This document shows positions 16,870-25,821 of a DNA stretch of 64,000 bases, piece by piece (position 1 is the stretch's first letter; the number at the start of each line of letters is the position of its first letter). A model generated the notes under the pieces. That model was not told the origin of the DNA, ran no database searches, and worked only from the letters and a program-made list of their open reading frames with translations. A program made the translations under genes and the position numbers. This DNA comes from Jannaschia pohangensis (GTDB lineage: Bacteria; Pseudomonadota; Alphaproteobacteria; Rhodobacterales; Rhodobacteraceae). The stretch lies in assembly GCF_900113875.1 (NCBI RefSeq), contig NZ_FORA01000005.1, positions 176,210-240,209 of the forward strand, in the 5' to 3' direction.

Positions 16870-17973
16870 ATGGCAAACCCCTCTCTCTTGATCCTTCCCG
16901 GTGACGGTATCGGTCCCGAAGTCATGGCGCAGGTGCGCCGGGTGATCGACTGGTTCGGTGCCAATCGGGATCTGGCCTTTGACGTGTCCGAGGATCTGGT
17001 CGGCGGTGCTGCCTATGACAAGCACGGCACGCCGCTGCACGACGACACCATGGCCCGCGCCCAGGAAGTGGACGCCGTCCTGCTCGGGGCCGTTGGGGGC
17101 CCGAAGTACGACGATCTGGATTTCTCGGTGAAGCCGGAGCGGGGCCTCCTGCGTCTGCGCAAGGAGATGGACCTGTTCTCGAACCTGCGCCCGGCGCAGT
17201 GTTTCGACGCGCTGGCCGATTTCTCCTCGCTCAAGAAGGACGTGGTTGCGGGTCTCGACATCATGATCGTGCGCGAACTGACCAGCGGCGTCTATTTCGG
17301 CGAACCCCGGGGTATCCACAAGGAAGGCAACGAGCGGGTCGGCATCAACACGCAGCGCTACACCGAGAGCGAGATCGCCCGCGTCGCCCGTTCGGCATTC
17401 GAATTGGCGCGCAAGCGGTCGAACAAAGTCTGCTCGATGGAGAAGGCCAACGTGATGGAATCGGGCATCCTGTGGCGGCAGGTCGTTCAGGAAATCCACG
17501 ATGCGGAATACCCGGATGTGGAGCTGAGCCACATGTATGCCGATAACGGCGCGATGCAGCTGGTCCGCGCACCCAAGCAGTTCGATGTCATCGTCACCGA
17601 CAACCTGTTCGGCGATGTCCTGTCGGATTGCGCCGCGATGCTGACCGGGTCGCTTGGCATGCTGCCGTCCGCCTCGCTCGGCCTGCCGATGGCGAACGGG
17701 CGGCCCAAGGCTCTCTATGAGCCGGTCCACGGTTCCGCCCCCGACATCACGGGGCAGGGCAAGGCGAACCCGATCGCCTGTATCCTCAGCTTTGCGATGG
17801 CGCTGCGCTACTCCTTCGACGAAGGCGAGAATGCCGACCTGCTGGAAGGTGCCGTTCAAAAGGTTCTGGCCGACGGCGTCCGCACCGCCGACCTGATGGG
17901 CCCCGAGGGTGGCTCGCCCGTCTCGACCACGGAAATGGGTGACGCCATCCTGGCCGCGCTCGACGCCGCCTGA
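16870..17973 (+). CDS. leuB: 3-isopropylmalate dehydrogenase
   Basis: NAD-dependent oxidative decarboxylation of 3-isopropylmalate in leucine synthesis. 367 aa beginning [20 protein letters not shown]. It has the LeuB substrate segment [25 protein letters not shown] (residues ~95-115) and the isocitrate/isopropylmalate dehydrogenase signature around [20 protein letters not shown] (residues 240-260). Length is normal. The ATG at 16870 follows within 60 bases of the EEP gene, so it may share that transcript. Confidence 0.97.
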   Translation: MANPSLLILPGDGIGPEVMAQVRRVIDWFGANRDLAFDVSEDLVGGAAYDKHGTPLHDDTMARAQEVDAVLLGAVGGPKYDDLDFSVKPERGLLRLRKEMDLFSNLRPAQCFDALADFSSLKKDVVAGLDIMIVRELTSGVYFGEPRGIHKEGNERVGINTQRYTESEIARVARSAFELARKRSNKVCSMEKANVMESGILWRQVVQEIHDAEYPDVELSHMYADNGAMQLVRAPKQFDVIVTDNLFGDVLSDCAAMLTGSLGMLPSASLGLPMANGRPKALYEPVHGSAPDITGQGKANPIACILSFAMALRYSFDEGENADLLEGAVQKVLADGVRTADLMGPEGGSPVSTTEMGDAILAALDAA

Positions 17974-18041
17974 CCTGACATATCTTCCGTGGCGCCTCTG
18001 GGAGGAGGGCGCCGCGGCACACGATTCGACGGAGAACCACG

Positions 18042-19025
18042 ATGCCAGACAGATCCTCCCCGCTTTCTGGAATTCTGCTCGCGCTGTTGGCCTTTGCGCT
18101 GTTTTCGACCCATGACATTGCCGTCAAGATGCTGGGCGGCGGCTATGCGGTCTTCCAGATCGTGTTCATCAGCGTCCTTCTGACCTTCCCTCTGGTCGTC
18201 TTCCTTCTCCTGCGCGACAGCGAGCCGGGGACGTTGTTGCCGCGACATCCCTATTGGTCGGCGCTGCGGACGGTCGCCGCCGTCATCACCGGGTTCGGGG
18301 CCTTCTATGCCTTTTCCGTCCTGCCACTTGCGCAGGTCTATGCGATGATCTTCGCCTCTCCGCTTCTCATCACGCTCCTTGCGATCCCGATTCTGGGCGA
18401 GAAGGTGGGCCTTCATCGCGGCGGTGCCTGCGTTGTGGGGCTTCTGGGCGTTCTCGTCGTGCTGCGCCCCGGCGGAGAAGACGGGTTGGAGTTGCAACTG
18501 GGCCATGTCGCGGCGCTGGTGGCGGCGTTCACCGGCGCGCTGGCCTCGGTCATCGTGCGCAAGATCGGGCGGGATGAGCGGCCCGCCGTCCTGATGCTCT
18601 ATCCGATGATGGCGAACTTCGCGATCATGGGGATGTTGCTGCCCTTCGTCTATAAACCCATGCCGCTGCCCGATCTGGGCCTCTGGGCGATGATGGCGGG
18701 TCTCGCCTTCGTCGCGGGCCTTTGCCTGATCCATGCCTACCGGCGGACGGACGCCGTCCTGGTGGCGCCGATGCAATACAGTCAGATCCTCTGGGCCGCG
18801 CTCTATGGCTGGCTCTTCTTCGACGAGACGATCGACATGGGCACGGCGCTTGGGTCGGCGATCATCATCGCCTCGGGTCTCTACATCGTCTTCCGCGAGG
18901 GGCGTGGCGGATCGCGCAATTCGCCGGTTTTGCGCACCCGGTCCCGGCCCGAGACGGGGACCGGAATGCGCGTCTCTCCGATGCTGACGGACGAGGAGAG
19001 GATGGTTCCGAAGGACCAGCGCTGA
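18042..19025 (+). CDS. DMT family (EamA) transporter
   Basis: 327 aa with about ten hydrophobic helices in two EamA halves. The first contains [14 protein letters not shown] and [20 protein letters not shown]; the second contains [20 protein letters not shown] and [19 protein letters not shown]. The predicted role is export or import of a small metabolite, with unknown substrate. A hydrophilic C-terminal tail of ~40 residues (after [11 protein letters not shown]) extends past the normal end and is likely cytoplasmic. It starts 68 bases after leuB, with a GGCGCC hairpin between them. Confidence 0.88.
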   Translation: MPDRSSPLSGILLALLAFALFSTHDIAVKMLGGGYAVFQIVFISVLLTFPLVVFLLLRDSEPGTLLPRHPYWSALRTVAAVITGFGAFYAFSVLPLAQVYAMIFASPLLITLLAIPILGEKVGLHRGGACVVGLLGVLVVLRPGGEDGLELQLGHVAALVAAFTGALASVIVRKIGRDERPAVLMLYPMMANFAIMGMLLPFVYKPMPLPDLGLWAMMAGLAFVAGLCLIHAYRRTDAVLVAPMQYSQILWAALYGWLFFDETIDMGTALGSAIIIASGLYIVFREGRGGSRNSPVLRTRSRPETGTGMRVSPMLTDEERMVPKDQR

Positions 19026-19147
19026 GGTCCGGGCGATCCATTTGCCCTTGCCACGTCTGGGCCGTCTCGGTATGTGCCGCTCTGTCGATCGCGTTGTCCG
19101 ACGGTCCCGGTTTCGGGGCGTGGAAACGGCGCGGTTTTCGGAACGGT

Positions 19148-19224
19148 CGGGCAGTGGCGCAGCCTGGTAGCGCACCTGCTTCGGGAGCAGGGGGTCGGAG
19201 GTTCGAATCCTCTCTGCCCGACCA
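19148..19224 (+). tRNA. tRNA-Pro (anticodon CGG)
   Basis: Complete 77-nt cloverleaf with encoded CCA. The acceptor stem is CGGGCAG / CTGCCCG, the D-arm GCGCAGCCTGGTAGCGC, the anticodon arm CCTGC-TTCGGGA-GCAGG with anticodon CGG, the T-arm GGAGG-TTCGAAT-CCTCT, then A73 and CCA. It lies between the DMT gene and the convergent type VI-linked gene whose stop is 17 bases away. The position next to an acquired-looking island makes it a candidate integration site, though I see no integrase. Confidence 0.97.
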
Positions 19225-19241
19225 ACCGAGACAAACGCCGA

Positions 19242-20303
19242 TCACAGGCCTGTGGTTATCGCCCCGATCAGCCAGTCACCGTTGGCATTCCGATAGAAGA
19301 CCACCGGAAACTGGTCATATCGATTGCTGCCCTCGGGCAGAAGCTCCCAGGCGATCGGGTCAGGACGGATTCGGACCAGCCGATTGTCCGCCATGAATTG
19401 CAGCGATACATCCTGCAGTTCGGTCAGGAACTTCAGTGGTTGCAGGATCGCGCCATCGGGCCGCGTCGGGGCAAAGCGCGCCAATCCCTGGTCCGAAGCC
19501 TCGACAAAGGCGCGGGCATCAGGCTGCGAAGTCAACACCTTTGCCATCCGGGTCCAGACCGCCTCCGATGCCTTGAGCACGGCCTCGCCGTCGCCCCGCG
19601 CGATCAGGCCATGGATTCCCTGGTAAGCCAGGAGCAATTCGGCACGCATTTCCGGCGTATCCCGAAGTTGTACGGCGTCTTCGGACCAGTGAAAGGGGGG
19701 AATAGCATCGTCATCCAGGGTGAAATCGACGTCGAGGCGAAAGCCCCCGATCTTCTGCCCCGACCGCAGGACGAATGGTTTGTCGGGCGCAAGCTCGCTC
19801 AGCCGGTATTTGCCGTCGCTGCGGATCAGCGGCTGGCTCAGGATGCGGTCGGTGCCGACCATCGTCGTTGCGACGTCGACGAAGGCCCCTTCGGTGGCAT
19901 CGTAGCGCAGATGCACAGCGTCGACGAACTGAACGGCGCGTGTGGCAAAGTCGAGCCGGTCGATGGCGATCTCGATCTCGACTCCGTCGCGCAGCTCGAA
20001 TTGAAATTCACCCGTAACGGGATCGCGACCCGTGAGCGGCGAAAACAACAGTGACAGTGTATTCTGTCCCGGCTGCACCTCGGTCGCGATGCTACCGTTC
20101 GACGATGCCAGGTCGACTTGCCCGTTCTCGCGCACGAACATGTCATTGACGCGAAGAGACCAGGCGACATTCAGGGTGGAGATCCGGGCGTAATACCCAT
20201 GATCGAGGTTCTGGGCCATGGCGGGTCCCTTCAGGAGCGTGAGAACGAGGATGAGCGCGGCAAGCGCGCAGGTGACGGTGGCATTCGTCAGTAATCTTCC
20301 CAT
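19242..20303 (-). CDS. Exported protein downstream of candidate T6SS effector (possible immunity protein)
   Basis: 353 aa with a clear signal peptide: basic start, hydrophobic [15 protein letters not shown], cleavage near AMA-QN. The mature part is mixed alpha/beta with no family I recognise; it ends [20 protein letters not shown], reminiscent of an NTF2-like edge strand. It overlaps the preceding 609-aa gene by 16 bases, so it is coupled to it. Periplasmic location and placement directly after the last gene of a VgrG-DUF4123-PAAR cargo array fit an immunity protein against a periplasm-acting effector. That role is inference; it is larger than most immunity proteins. Confidence 0.65.
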   Translation of the reverse strand: MGRLLTNATVTCALAALILVLTLLKGPAMAQNLDHGYYARISTLNVAWSLRVNDMFVRENGQVDLASSNGSIATEVQPGQNTLSLLFSPLTGRDPVTGEFQFELRDGVEIEIAIDRLDFATRAVQFVDAVHLRYDATEGAFVDVATTMVGTDRILSQPLIRSDGKYRLSELAPDKPFVLRSGQKIGGFRLDVDFTLDDDAIPPFHWSEDAVQLRDTPEMRAELLLAYQGIHGLIARGDGEAVLKASEAVWTRMAKVLTSQPDARAFVEASDQGLARFAPTRPDGAILQPLKFLTELQDVSLQFMADNRLVRIRPDPIAWELLPEGSNRYDQFPVVFYRNANGDWLIGAITTGL

Positions 20304-22117
20304 TGGGTTTCCTCGGGTCGGAATATGGGCCAGGATTCAGTTCCCGTATCATAGGGAGCCATAGCGCGCAGCCTTTGCATCATCCTGGAATCCTGGTCGG
20401 AGTCGTGAATTTCGCTCGCGACTTGGTCGTAGAGGTCAGCGGCGTTCTCCTCCAGCTCGACCTCGCCCGCGAACCGGACGACATCCTCTCCGAAACCGCC
20501 ACTTTCGGTGCTGATCCCGGCGTCGACATAGGCACGCAGGGTGATGACGACGCCCTCGAACTTGTACTTCTTCTGGCGCCGACCTTCATGCATCCGCATC
20601 TCCCAAGTCCAGGACGTATGTGCCGACGCAGCGGCCCCGGCTTTGGCGTGAAACACCCAGACTTTCGCTTCGAGGTGGATGCCGATGGCGACGATGGCCC
20701 GAAGTCGCAGGGCGCCCCCGAATGTCTGCGTGATGCCCGCAAAGGCCGCCGCCATATCCCCGACGGCCGGAATCGTGATCGTCGCACCGCTGTCGACCGA
20801 ATGGGTCAATGTGCCGGTGGCGGCCAGTTCCAGATAGGCGTCCAGACGGCCATTGACGTGTTCGCCCCTCGCCATCAGGCTGCGTGCCCGGCGGATCGCC
20901 TGGGCACCGGGTCCGGTGAACATCATGGCCAACGCATCGATGAAATCGATCCGGCCGGACACCCCAAGCGAGAGGGTCGACGTCATCGTTCCGATCCGGA
21001 GGCTGAGATCGGGGCTGTTGCCCTTGGACATCAGCAGGAAGCCGGTCGTGTCGAACACAAGCGCCTTGGTGAGTGTCAAACCTGATGCAAACTGGCCCAG
21101 GTCGTATCTGCGCCGGTCCTGCGTGTTGCCGACGGCGACATAGTGGTCGAGCCTTTCGATGATGCTTGCCATTGTGCCGATCAGACCGGGGGCATTCTTG
21201 TCATCGTCCGATTGCAGCGCACTGCCTGTGCTTGTCGTGCCACCGGCCTTGCCCTTCGCTTCGAAGGTGATGTTGCCGTACTGACCGCTCAGGTTGCCCT
21301 TGGCCTCTGCGGCTGCACTGACGCCGCCGGTGGTGAAGCTGATGCGCGTGGCCAGCTCGACCTTCCCGGACAGGCGTGCCATCGGGACGGCCATGACCGA
21401 CAGGCTGGTCGCCATGGGGCCGTCGGTGACGCATTGGAACGGCTCGAACCGGCCTTCAGGCATACCGCGCCGCGCCCGGCCCAAGGCCATGATCGCGTCG
21501 AAGGCGAAAAGCGCATAGAGGACTTCTTCGGGAACATAGTTGCGCAGCGCCAAAACAGTATTGAAGCCCTGTGCATCGCCGATGCTGACTTCCTTGCTCT
21601 TGGCCGAAATGCTCCGGGTGCCGTCGGCCAGGTTCGCGGTCTGGATATTCGGCACGCCCGACCGGTTCACCTGACAGTTCTGGCCTTCCCACGCGACGTC
21701 GACCTTGCCGACCAGGTGATTGCCTTCCATCTCGGCGGCGATGACCAACATCCGGGTCTGATTGTTCTGCGGGGGCCAGTGCAATTTGCGTGTGCCGTTG
21801 TCCGAGTCGGTAATCGTCCCGCCTTTGAAGCAGCAGGGTTGCCCTGCCTCGCAGACGGGGCAGGCAACCGCGAAGGCCGGATCGAACACACCATCACCGT
21901 CCAGGTCCGGGATCGGGATCGGGCTATAGGCCAAGGCCTCGTTTCCACCGGCCAGGTAATTCTGCTCGATCACGCCAAGCCGGTAGTCATCGTTCGGCGC
22001 GTCGCGGCCGCCGATCTGACGGAGAACGGTGCTGGCGTCATGGCTCGACGCGAAACGCTCGGGATGGTTTTCGAGAAGATAGCGGTAGTCATCTACCGTC
22101 GGTGTGTAAGTGGTCAT
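20288..22117 (-). CDS. Candidate type VI secretion effector of unknown class
   Basis: 609 aa, no signal peptide. Near the N-terminus PIPDLDGDGVFDPAF (residues 67-82) has a DxDGDG calcium-loop pattern and is followed by a Cys cluster Cx2Cx5CC (residues 86-96). The middle (residues ~230-300, 390-420) shows alternating-hydrophobic beta segments rich in SGK/AEAKG motifs. Residues ~470-560 hold RLRAIVAIGIHLEAKVWVFH and a further long strand-rich region, ending in an acidic tail. I recognise no catalytic motif. Its position 42 bases after PAAR in a VgrG/DUF4123/PAAR operon is the classic cargo slot, so effector function is inferred from context. Confidence 0.65.
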   Translation of the reverse strand: MTTYTPTVDDYRYLLENHPERFASSHDASTVLRQIGGRDAPNDDYRLGVIEQNYLAGGNEALAYSPIPIPDLDGDGVFDPAFAVACPVCEAGQPCCFKGGTITDSDNGTRKLHWPPQNNQTRMLVIAAEMEGNHLVGKVDVAWEGQNCQVNRSGVPNIQTANLADGTRSISAKSKEVSIGDAQGFNTVLALRNYVPEEVLYALFAFDAIMALGRARRGMPEGRFEPFQCVTDGPMATSLSVMAVPMARLSGKVELATRISFTTGGVSAAAEAKGNLSGQYGNITFEAKGKAGGTTSTGSALQSDDDKNAPGLIGTMASIIERLDHYVAVGNTQDRRRYDLGQFASGLTLTKALVFDTTGFLLMSKGNSPDLSLRIGTMTSTLSLGVSGRIDFIDALAMMFTGPGAQAIRRARSLMARGEHVNGRLDAYLELAATGTLTHSVDSGATITIPAVGDMAAAFAGITQTFGGALRLRAIVAIGIHLEAKVWVFHAKAGAAASAHTSWTWEMRMHEGRRQKKYKFEGVVITLRAYVDAGISTESGGFGEDVVRFAGEVELEENAADLYDQVASEIHDSDQDSRMMQRLRAMAPYDTGTESWPIFRPEETQWEDY

Positions 22118-22159
22118 CTCAAATCGCTTTGCTGGTCTGAAAATCGGCGTCGGCGGATG

Positions 22160-22417
22160 CTAGGGAATAAGCTGCTTGGGCGACCCGGTAATGATCTTGC
22201 CGCCGTGGTTGGTCTCGGACCCGATCCGGGCGGTCGGTTTGCCGTCGGTAAGGCACTTCGAGCTGCCTGTCATGATGATCGCACCGCAGGCTGTCTTGTC
22301 GCCGACCGTGGCCACAGGCAGGCCGTCGCACGTCGATTTGGAGGCAACCTGAACGATGGGATTGGGGCCATGGGCCGGACACATGTGGGTGTCGCCGAGC
22401 CGAGCTGTCGGTTTCAT
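22160..22417 (-). CDS. PAAR domain-containing protein
   Basis: 85-aa spike-tip protein that caps VgrG and can recruit effectors. It starts MKPTARLGDTHMCPAHGPNP with the repeated PAAR-type turns DGLPVATVGDKTACGAII and DGKPTARIGSETNHGGKII; conserved Cys/His residues are available for the apical metal site. AGGAGG precedes the ATG at 22417, which overlaps the DUF4123 stop by 4 bases. The length is that of a minimal stand-alone PAAR. Acts on the tip of the type VI needle; no other T6SS structural genes are in the window. Confidence 0.92.
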   Translation of the reverse strand: MKPTARLGDTHMCPAHGPNPIVQVASKSTCDGLPVATVGDKTACGAIIMTGSSKCLTDGKPTARIGSETNHGGKIITGSPKQLIP

Positions 22418-23679
22418 CGAAGTCCTCCTGCGGCAAGGGCGGCCCCGGTCGAGGGCGGAACGCGGGCCAGCCAGGCCGCAAGGTCGTCCTTGCGCTGCCA
22501 CGGCAGCCGGTCGGCCTTGGTCAGAATGGCCTGAGCCTCGGACAGGCGCATCCAGAAGTCGGGCCCGTGATGCAGGATTGCACGGGCCATCGTCGTGACC
22601 TGCAATTTGCTGTGCATATTGAACAGCGCGGCGGCCTTCGGAGCGGCCTCTGCGGCATCCATGCAGGCTTGCGTGCCATAGGCGCCGTCCGCTTCGTCGT
22701 GCAGCTTGCGTGCCAGTCGTCCGACCGACCGGCGCAACTGCAGCGCACCAAAGCGTGCGAAACTCGCGTCGTCGATCGCCACGCGCACATGCGGGCCGGC
22801 CTTGACCGGCGGGCCCCAGGTGACATGGGCAAGACGGCCATCATAGTCCTTGATCTCCGAGAAGACATCGGGTGGCGCCGTTACATCCGTCCCATCGGGC
22901 AGAAGGCACAGCGGGCTGAGTGGAGCGATGATCGTCTCGAACGGTTCGAGCATCTGCCCCAGAAGATCAGGGGTCATTGCCGTCATGGCGTCCAGCATCA
23001 CCCGCGGGTCGTAAAAGCGGAAATACTGCGGCACCTCTCCGCCGATCGGGGTCGGCAGCATCGTGTAGCGTCGCAGGTGCCTGCGAAGCCCTTCCATCGG
23101 ATGACGCGAGCGCAGGATGATGCCGCTGTGCAGATCGCCTGACCGTTTGCGCAGCTCCGTCAGGACCCCCGCATCCCGGTCGAGCCGGACAAGCCAGGGC
23201 GCCGCCGCCAGAATCTGCACATCAGCCGAGGAGTAGAGACAGGTGAAGGCATTGCCAGATCCCTCCAGCAATTGGGGAAGGCCCGGCCAGGCGACACCGT
23301 CGAGGACGGCCCAGAGGTTCGGGCCGGGATGGACGTCGGGCCAGCCGATTTCCTTGCAGTAGACACCTGATTGCGCAGGTGCGGGGGCGGGCCTGCTGAC
23401 CATCAGGGTGGTTGCGGTATCGGCGCGGGCGACGGCATCGCGCATCGCCTCCGACATCTCTCGTCCGTCGTAGCGCTGCGCCACGGTCTGCATGTTCGTC
23501 ATCGCCTCGAGACGGGCGCCCCCCGCCTCGACCGATTTACGGATGTTCGCCGCAAAGGTCGCGGCGTCCGGCGCGCGCAGCAGAAGGCGGACCGACACGC
23601 GCGAATCCTGCGTGCCCCAGAAACGTTTGCTCGGGGTATCTGCGGCCAGGGTGCAGGTCGCAATCCAGACGTCGGTCAT
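22414..23679 (-). CDS. DUF4123 domain-containing T6SS effector chaperone/adaptor
   Basis: 421 aa. The central part (residues ~125-270) is DUF4123: LWAVLDGVAWPGLPQLLE, ILAAAPWLVRLD, SRHPMEGLRRHLRRYTMLP and YFRFYDPRVMLDAM are the hallmark blocks of these effector-loading adaptors (TEC/TAP). It carries unusual extra regions: a ~120-residue N-terminal alpha/beta domain (MTDVWIATCTLAADTPSKRF) and a helical C-terminal part. The gene is between vgrG and PAAR with 4-base overlaps on both sides. The start at 23679 has AAGGA upstream. Known role: loading a specific cargo onto VgrG/PAAR. Confidence 0.88.
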   Translation of the reverse strand: MTDVWIATCTLAADTPSKRFWGTQDSRVSVRLLLRAPDAATFAANIRKSVEAGGARLEAMTNMQTVAQRYDGREMSEAMRDAVARADTATTLMVSRPAPAPAQSGVYCKEIGWPDVHPGPNLWAVLDGVAWPGLPQLLEGSGNAFTCLYSSADVQILAAAPWLVRLDRDAGVLTELRKRSGDLHSGIILRSRHPMEGLRRHLRRYTMLPTPIGGEVPQYFRFYDPRVMLDAMTAMTPDLLGQMLEPFETIIAPLSPLCLLPDGTDVTAPPDVFSEIKDYDGRLAHVTWGPPVKAGPHVRVAIDDASFARFGALQLRRSVGRLARKLHDEADGAYGTQACMDAAEAAPKAAALFNMHSKLQVTTMARAILHHGPDFWMRLSEAQAILTKADRLPWQRKDDLAAWLARVPPSTGAALAAGGLR

Positions 23680-25634
23680 GCGCCGTCCTTGAGGGGGCAA
23701 TGGGACACAAACGGAGAGCCTTCGCCCGCCGCGGCCTGCAACACGGCCGGAATGGCGGGGATCGCTGCGGCCCCCGGCGACGCCGAGCCGACATTCAGCA
23801 TCGGCGAGACGTTCACGGCCCCACCCTGCACGGTTAGCGCGGCTCCGCCCGACACCAGGGTGATCTTGGACGCGTCCAGCACGATTTCGCCCGCCGCCTT
23901 GATCGTCAGATCGCCGCCGGTCCTGATCGCATAATTTCCCGCGACATCCGCGCCGCGGTCGGCCTCCGTTTTCTCGGCGATGGCGCCGGTGACCTTCACG
24001 TCGAGTTTGCCCTCGATGGTTTCAGTCCGGTTTGCGGCCACATCGAGGTTGGAGGCGTTGCCCACCGAGACGTTGTCATCGAAATCGACCCGGCGCTTGG
24101 ATGAATTCCTGACATGCATGTCGAGGTTCTTCTGGGCATGAAGATAGATGAATTCCTCGCCCGACTGGTCCTCGAACGTCAGTTCGTTGAAGCCTTCGCC
24201 CTGATGCGAATTGGTCTTGAACACCGACCGTGACTTGTTCGCCGGAAGGTCGGCCGGCGGGATATTCGCGCCGTTATAGACACATCCCGTCACGATCGGC
24301 TTGTCGGGGTCGCCCTCCAGATGTTCGACGATCACTTCCATGCCGATGCGCGGAATGACCATGCCACCCCATCCCTTCCCGGCCCAGTTCTGGCTGACGC
24401 GGCATCGCATGGACCATTCGGCGGCGAGGTCCCAGTGATAGCGGACCAGGATGCGGCCGAATTCGTCACAATCCACTTCGCCTTCGCCTACGACGACGGC
24501 GGTCTGCGGTCCCTGGATGATCGGACGGGGGGTGCGGCGTTCCGGGCGGAAGGGCGCCGTATCCGGCAGCAGGACGTAGGTGCCGTCATAGGCACGCTCA
24601 TCGCTTTGGGCGTCGCCCGAGCCGTAGGCCATGGCGCGAAACCGATGCTCGGCCTTCAGGCAGATGAACCGCTTGCCGGTCATGCCCTCCAGCTCCTCGC
24701 CGCTCAGCGTCATGCCCATCCCTGCCGACAGGCTGACGACGTCGCCCTTGGCCACGCAGCGCAGGGACTGTCCACCCTCGGCCTGAAGTCTGCGGGCCAC
24801 CACCGTCTTGCCCGCCCCCTGGTCCAGATAATCACCCGGCCAGTCGAAACTCTCGATATGGCCATGGGCATAGGTGTCGTCGCCCTGACGGTCGACCTCC
24901 TGCGCGGCGCGGGGCATCTTGAAGTTGTATTCGGTCAGGCGGACAGTGCCCGTGGTCATCCGCGCGCCACCGCGCCATTCGCGGAAATGCTCCTGGTCCG
25001 CGTGATGATGCGCCTCGATCCCGACATAGGGTCTGCTTGATCCGTCCACATCCGGGTGGGTGTCGGCGCTGTCGCTGAGGATCAGGGTATGGTTGCCGCC
25101 GGTATGCCTGTACCGCCAGCTGATCCCGAACCGCTCCATCAGCCGCATCGCAAAGGTCGCGTCGCTTTCGCCGTACTGCACGGTGTACTCAAGCTGGGGA
25201 TATTCTTCGGTCAGCTGCACCGTCAGATGCGGAGAGCCGAGGGAGGCATAGTCGGAGAGCACTTCCTTGATGATTTGCACGACCGTCATGTCGTGGAAGA
25301 TGCGCTGGTTTCGGCGCAGGCCCGCAACATGAAGCCAGGGCCGCAGGACGAGGTCATAGCGGTTGCCGTTCTCGGTCGTCCCGCCGCGCGTCGCTTCGGC
25401 CACGACACCATCGAAAGATCGCGTTCCACCGGCCATATCGATTTCGACAGTCGAATGGGTGCCCAACAGGCTGTTGAGGTCGACGGCGGGATCGTCGGAC
25501 AAGGCTTCGACACGCCATTCGAATCCGCCAGAAAGCTCTTCAGTGCCATCCATCCGCAACAGGACGAGCTTGTCTGTCCCAAGGGCCGTTTTCAGACGAC
25601 CGCGTCGGTCAGCCTGTTTGAATGTCGCGTTCAT
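23676..25634 (-). CDS. vgrG: Type VI secretion system tip protein VgrG
   Basis: 652 aa. N-terminal gp27-like part (MNATFKQADRRGRLKTALG, then YPQLEYTVQYGESDATFAMR, the common VgrG motif). The gp5 OB-fold has GQ-like EVDCDEFGRILVRYHWD and RVSQNWAGKGWGGMVIPRIG. The MEVIVEHLEGDPDKPIVTGCVYN block follows, and a C-terminal beta-helix region ends the protein. No extra C-terminal enzymatic domain is present, so it is a structural VgrG. GAGG sits before the ATG at 25634; an in-frame ATG at 25769 is less likely. First gene of the island operon. Confidence 0.95.
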   Translation of the reverse strand: MNATFKQADRRGRLKTALGTDKLVLLRMDGTEELSGGFEWRVEALSDDPAVDLNSLLGTHSTVEIDMAGGTRSFDGVVAEATRGGTTENGNRYDLVLRPWLHVAGLRRNQRIFHDMTVVQIIKEVLSDYASLGSPHLTVQLTEEYPQLEYTVQYGESDATFAMRLMERFGISWRYRHTGGNHTLILSDSADTHPDVDGSSRPYVGIEAHHHADQEHFREWRGGARMTTGTVRLTEYNFKMPRAAQEVDRQGDDTYAHGHIESFDWPGDYLDQGAGKTVVARRLQAEGGQSLRCVAKGDVVSLSAGMGMTLSGEELEGMTGKRFICLKAEHRFRAMAYGSGDAQSDERAYDGTYVLLPDTAPFRPERRTPRPIIQGPQTAVVVGEGEVDCDEFGRILVRYHWDLAAEWSMRCRVSQNWAGKGWGGMVIPRIGMEVIVEHLEGDPDKPIVTGCVYNGANIPPADLPANKSRSVFKTNSHQGEGFNELTFEDQSGEEFIYLHAQKNLDMHVRNSSKRRVDFDDNVSVGNASNLDVAANRTETIEGKLDVKVTGAIAEKTEADRGADVAGNYAIRTGGDLTIKAAGEIVLDASKITLVSGGAALTVQGGAVNVSPMLNVGSASPGAAAIPAIPAVLQAAAGEGSPFVSHCPLKDGA

Positions 25635-25821
25635 GAATGTGCCTCGCGGCGAATTAGAGTACCGGATCTGATCGTCGGCCGGAAAAGGTTGAATATTCAA
25701 GGCTTCCCGACGCCAGAAGCGGACGCATATAGGCCGATTTGCAACGCTCTTTCCCGACGTGGTGCGCATCTGGAACCGGTCGCAGATCTTGTGACCGATC
25801 GTTTCCGCTTTCCCGCACGGG

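Noticed and set aside
19148..19242. Integrative element inserted at tRNA-Pro
   Set aside because: The VgrG island ends beside the tRNA, but no integrase and no direct repeat of the tRNA 3' end was found in the window.
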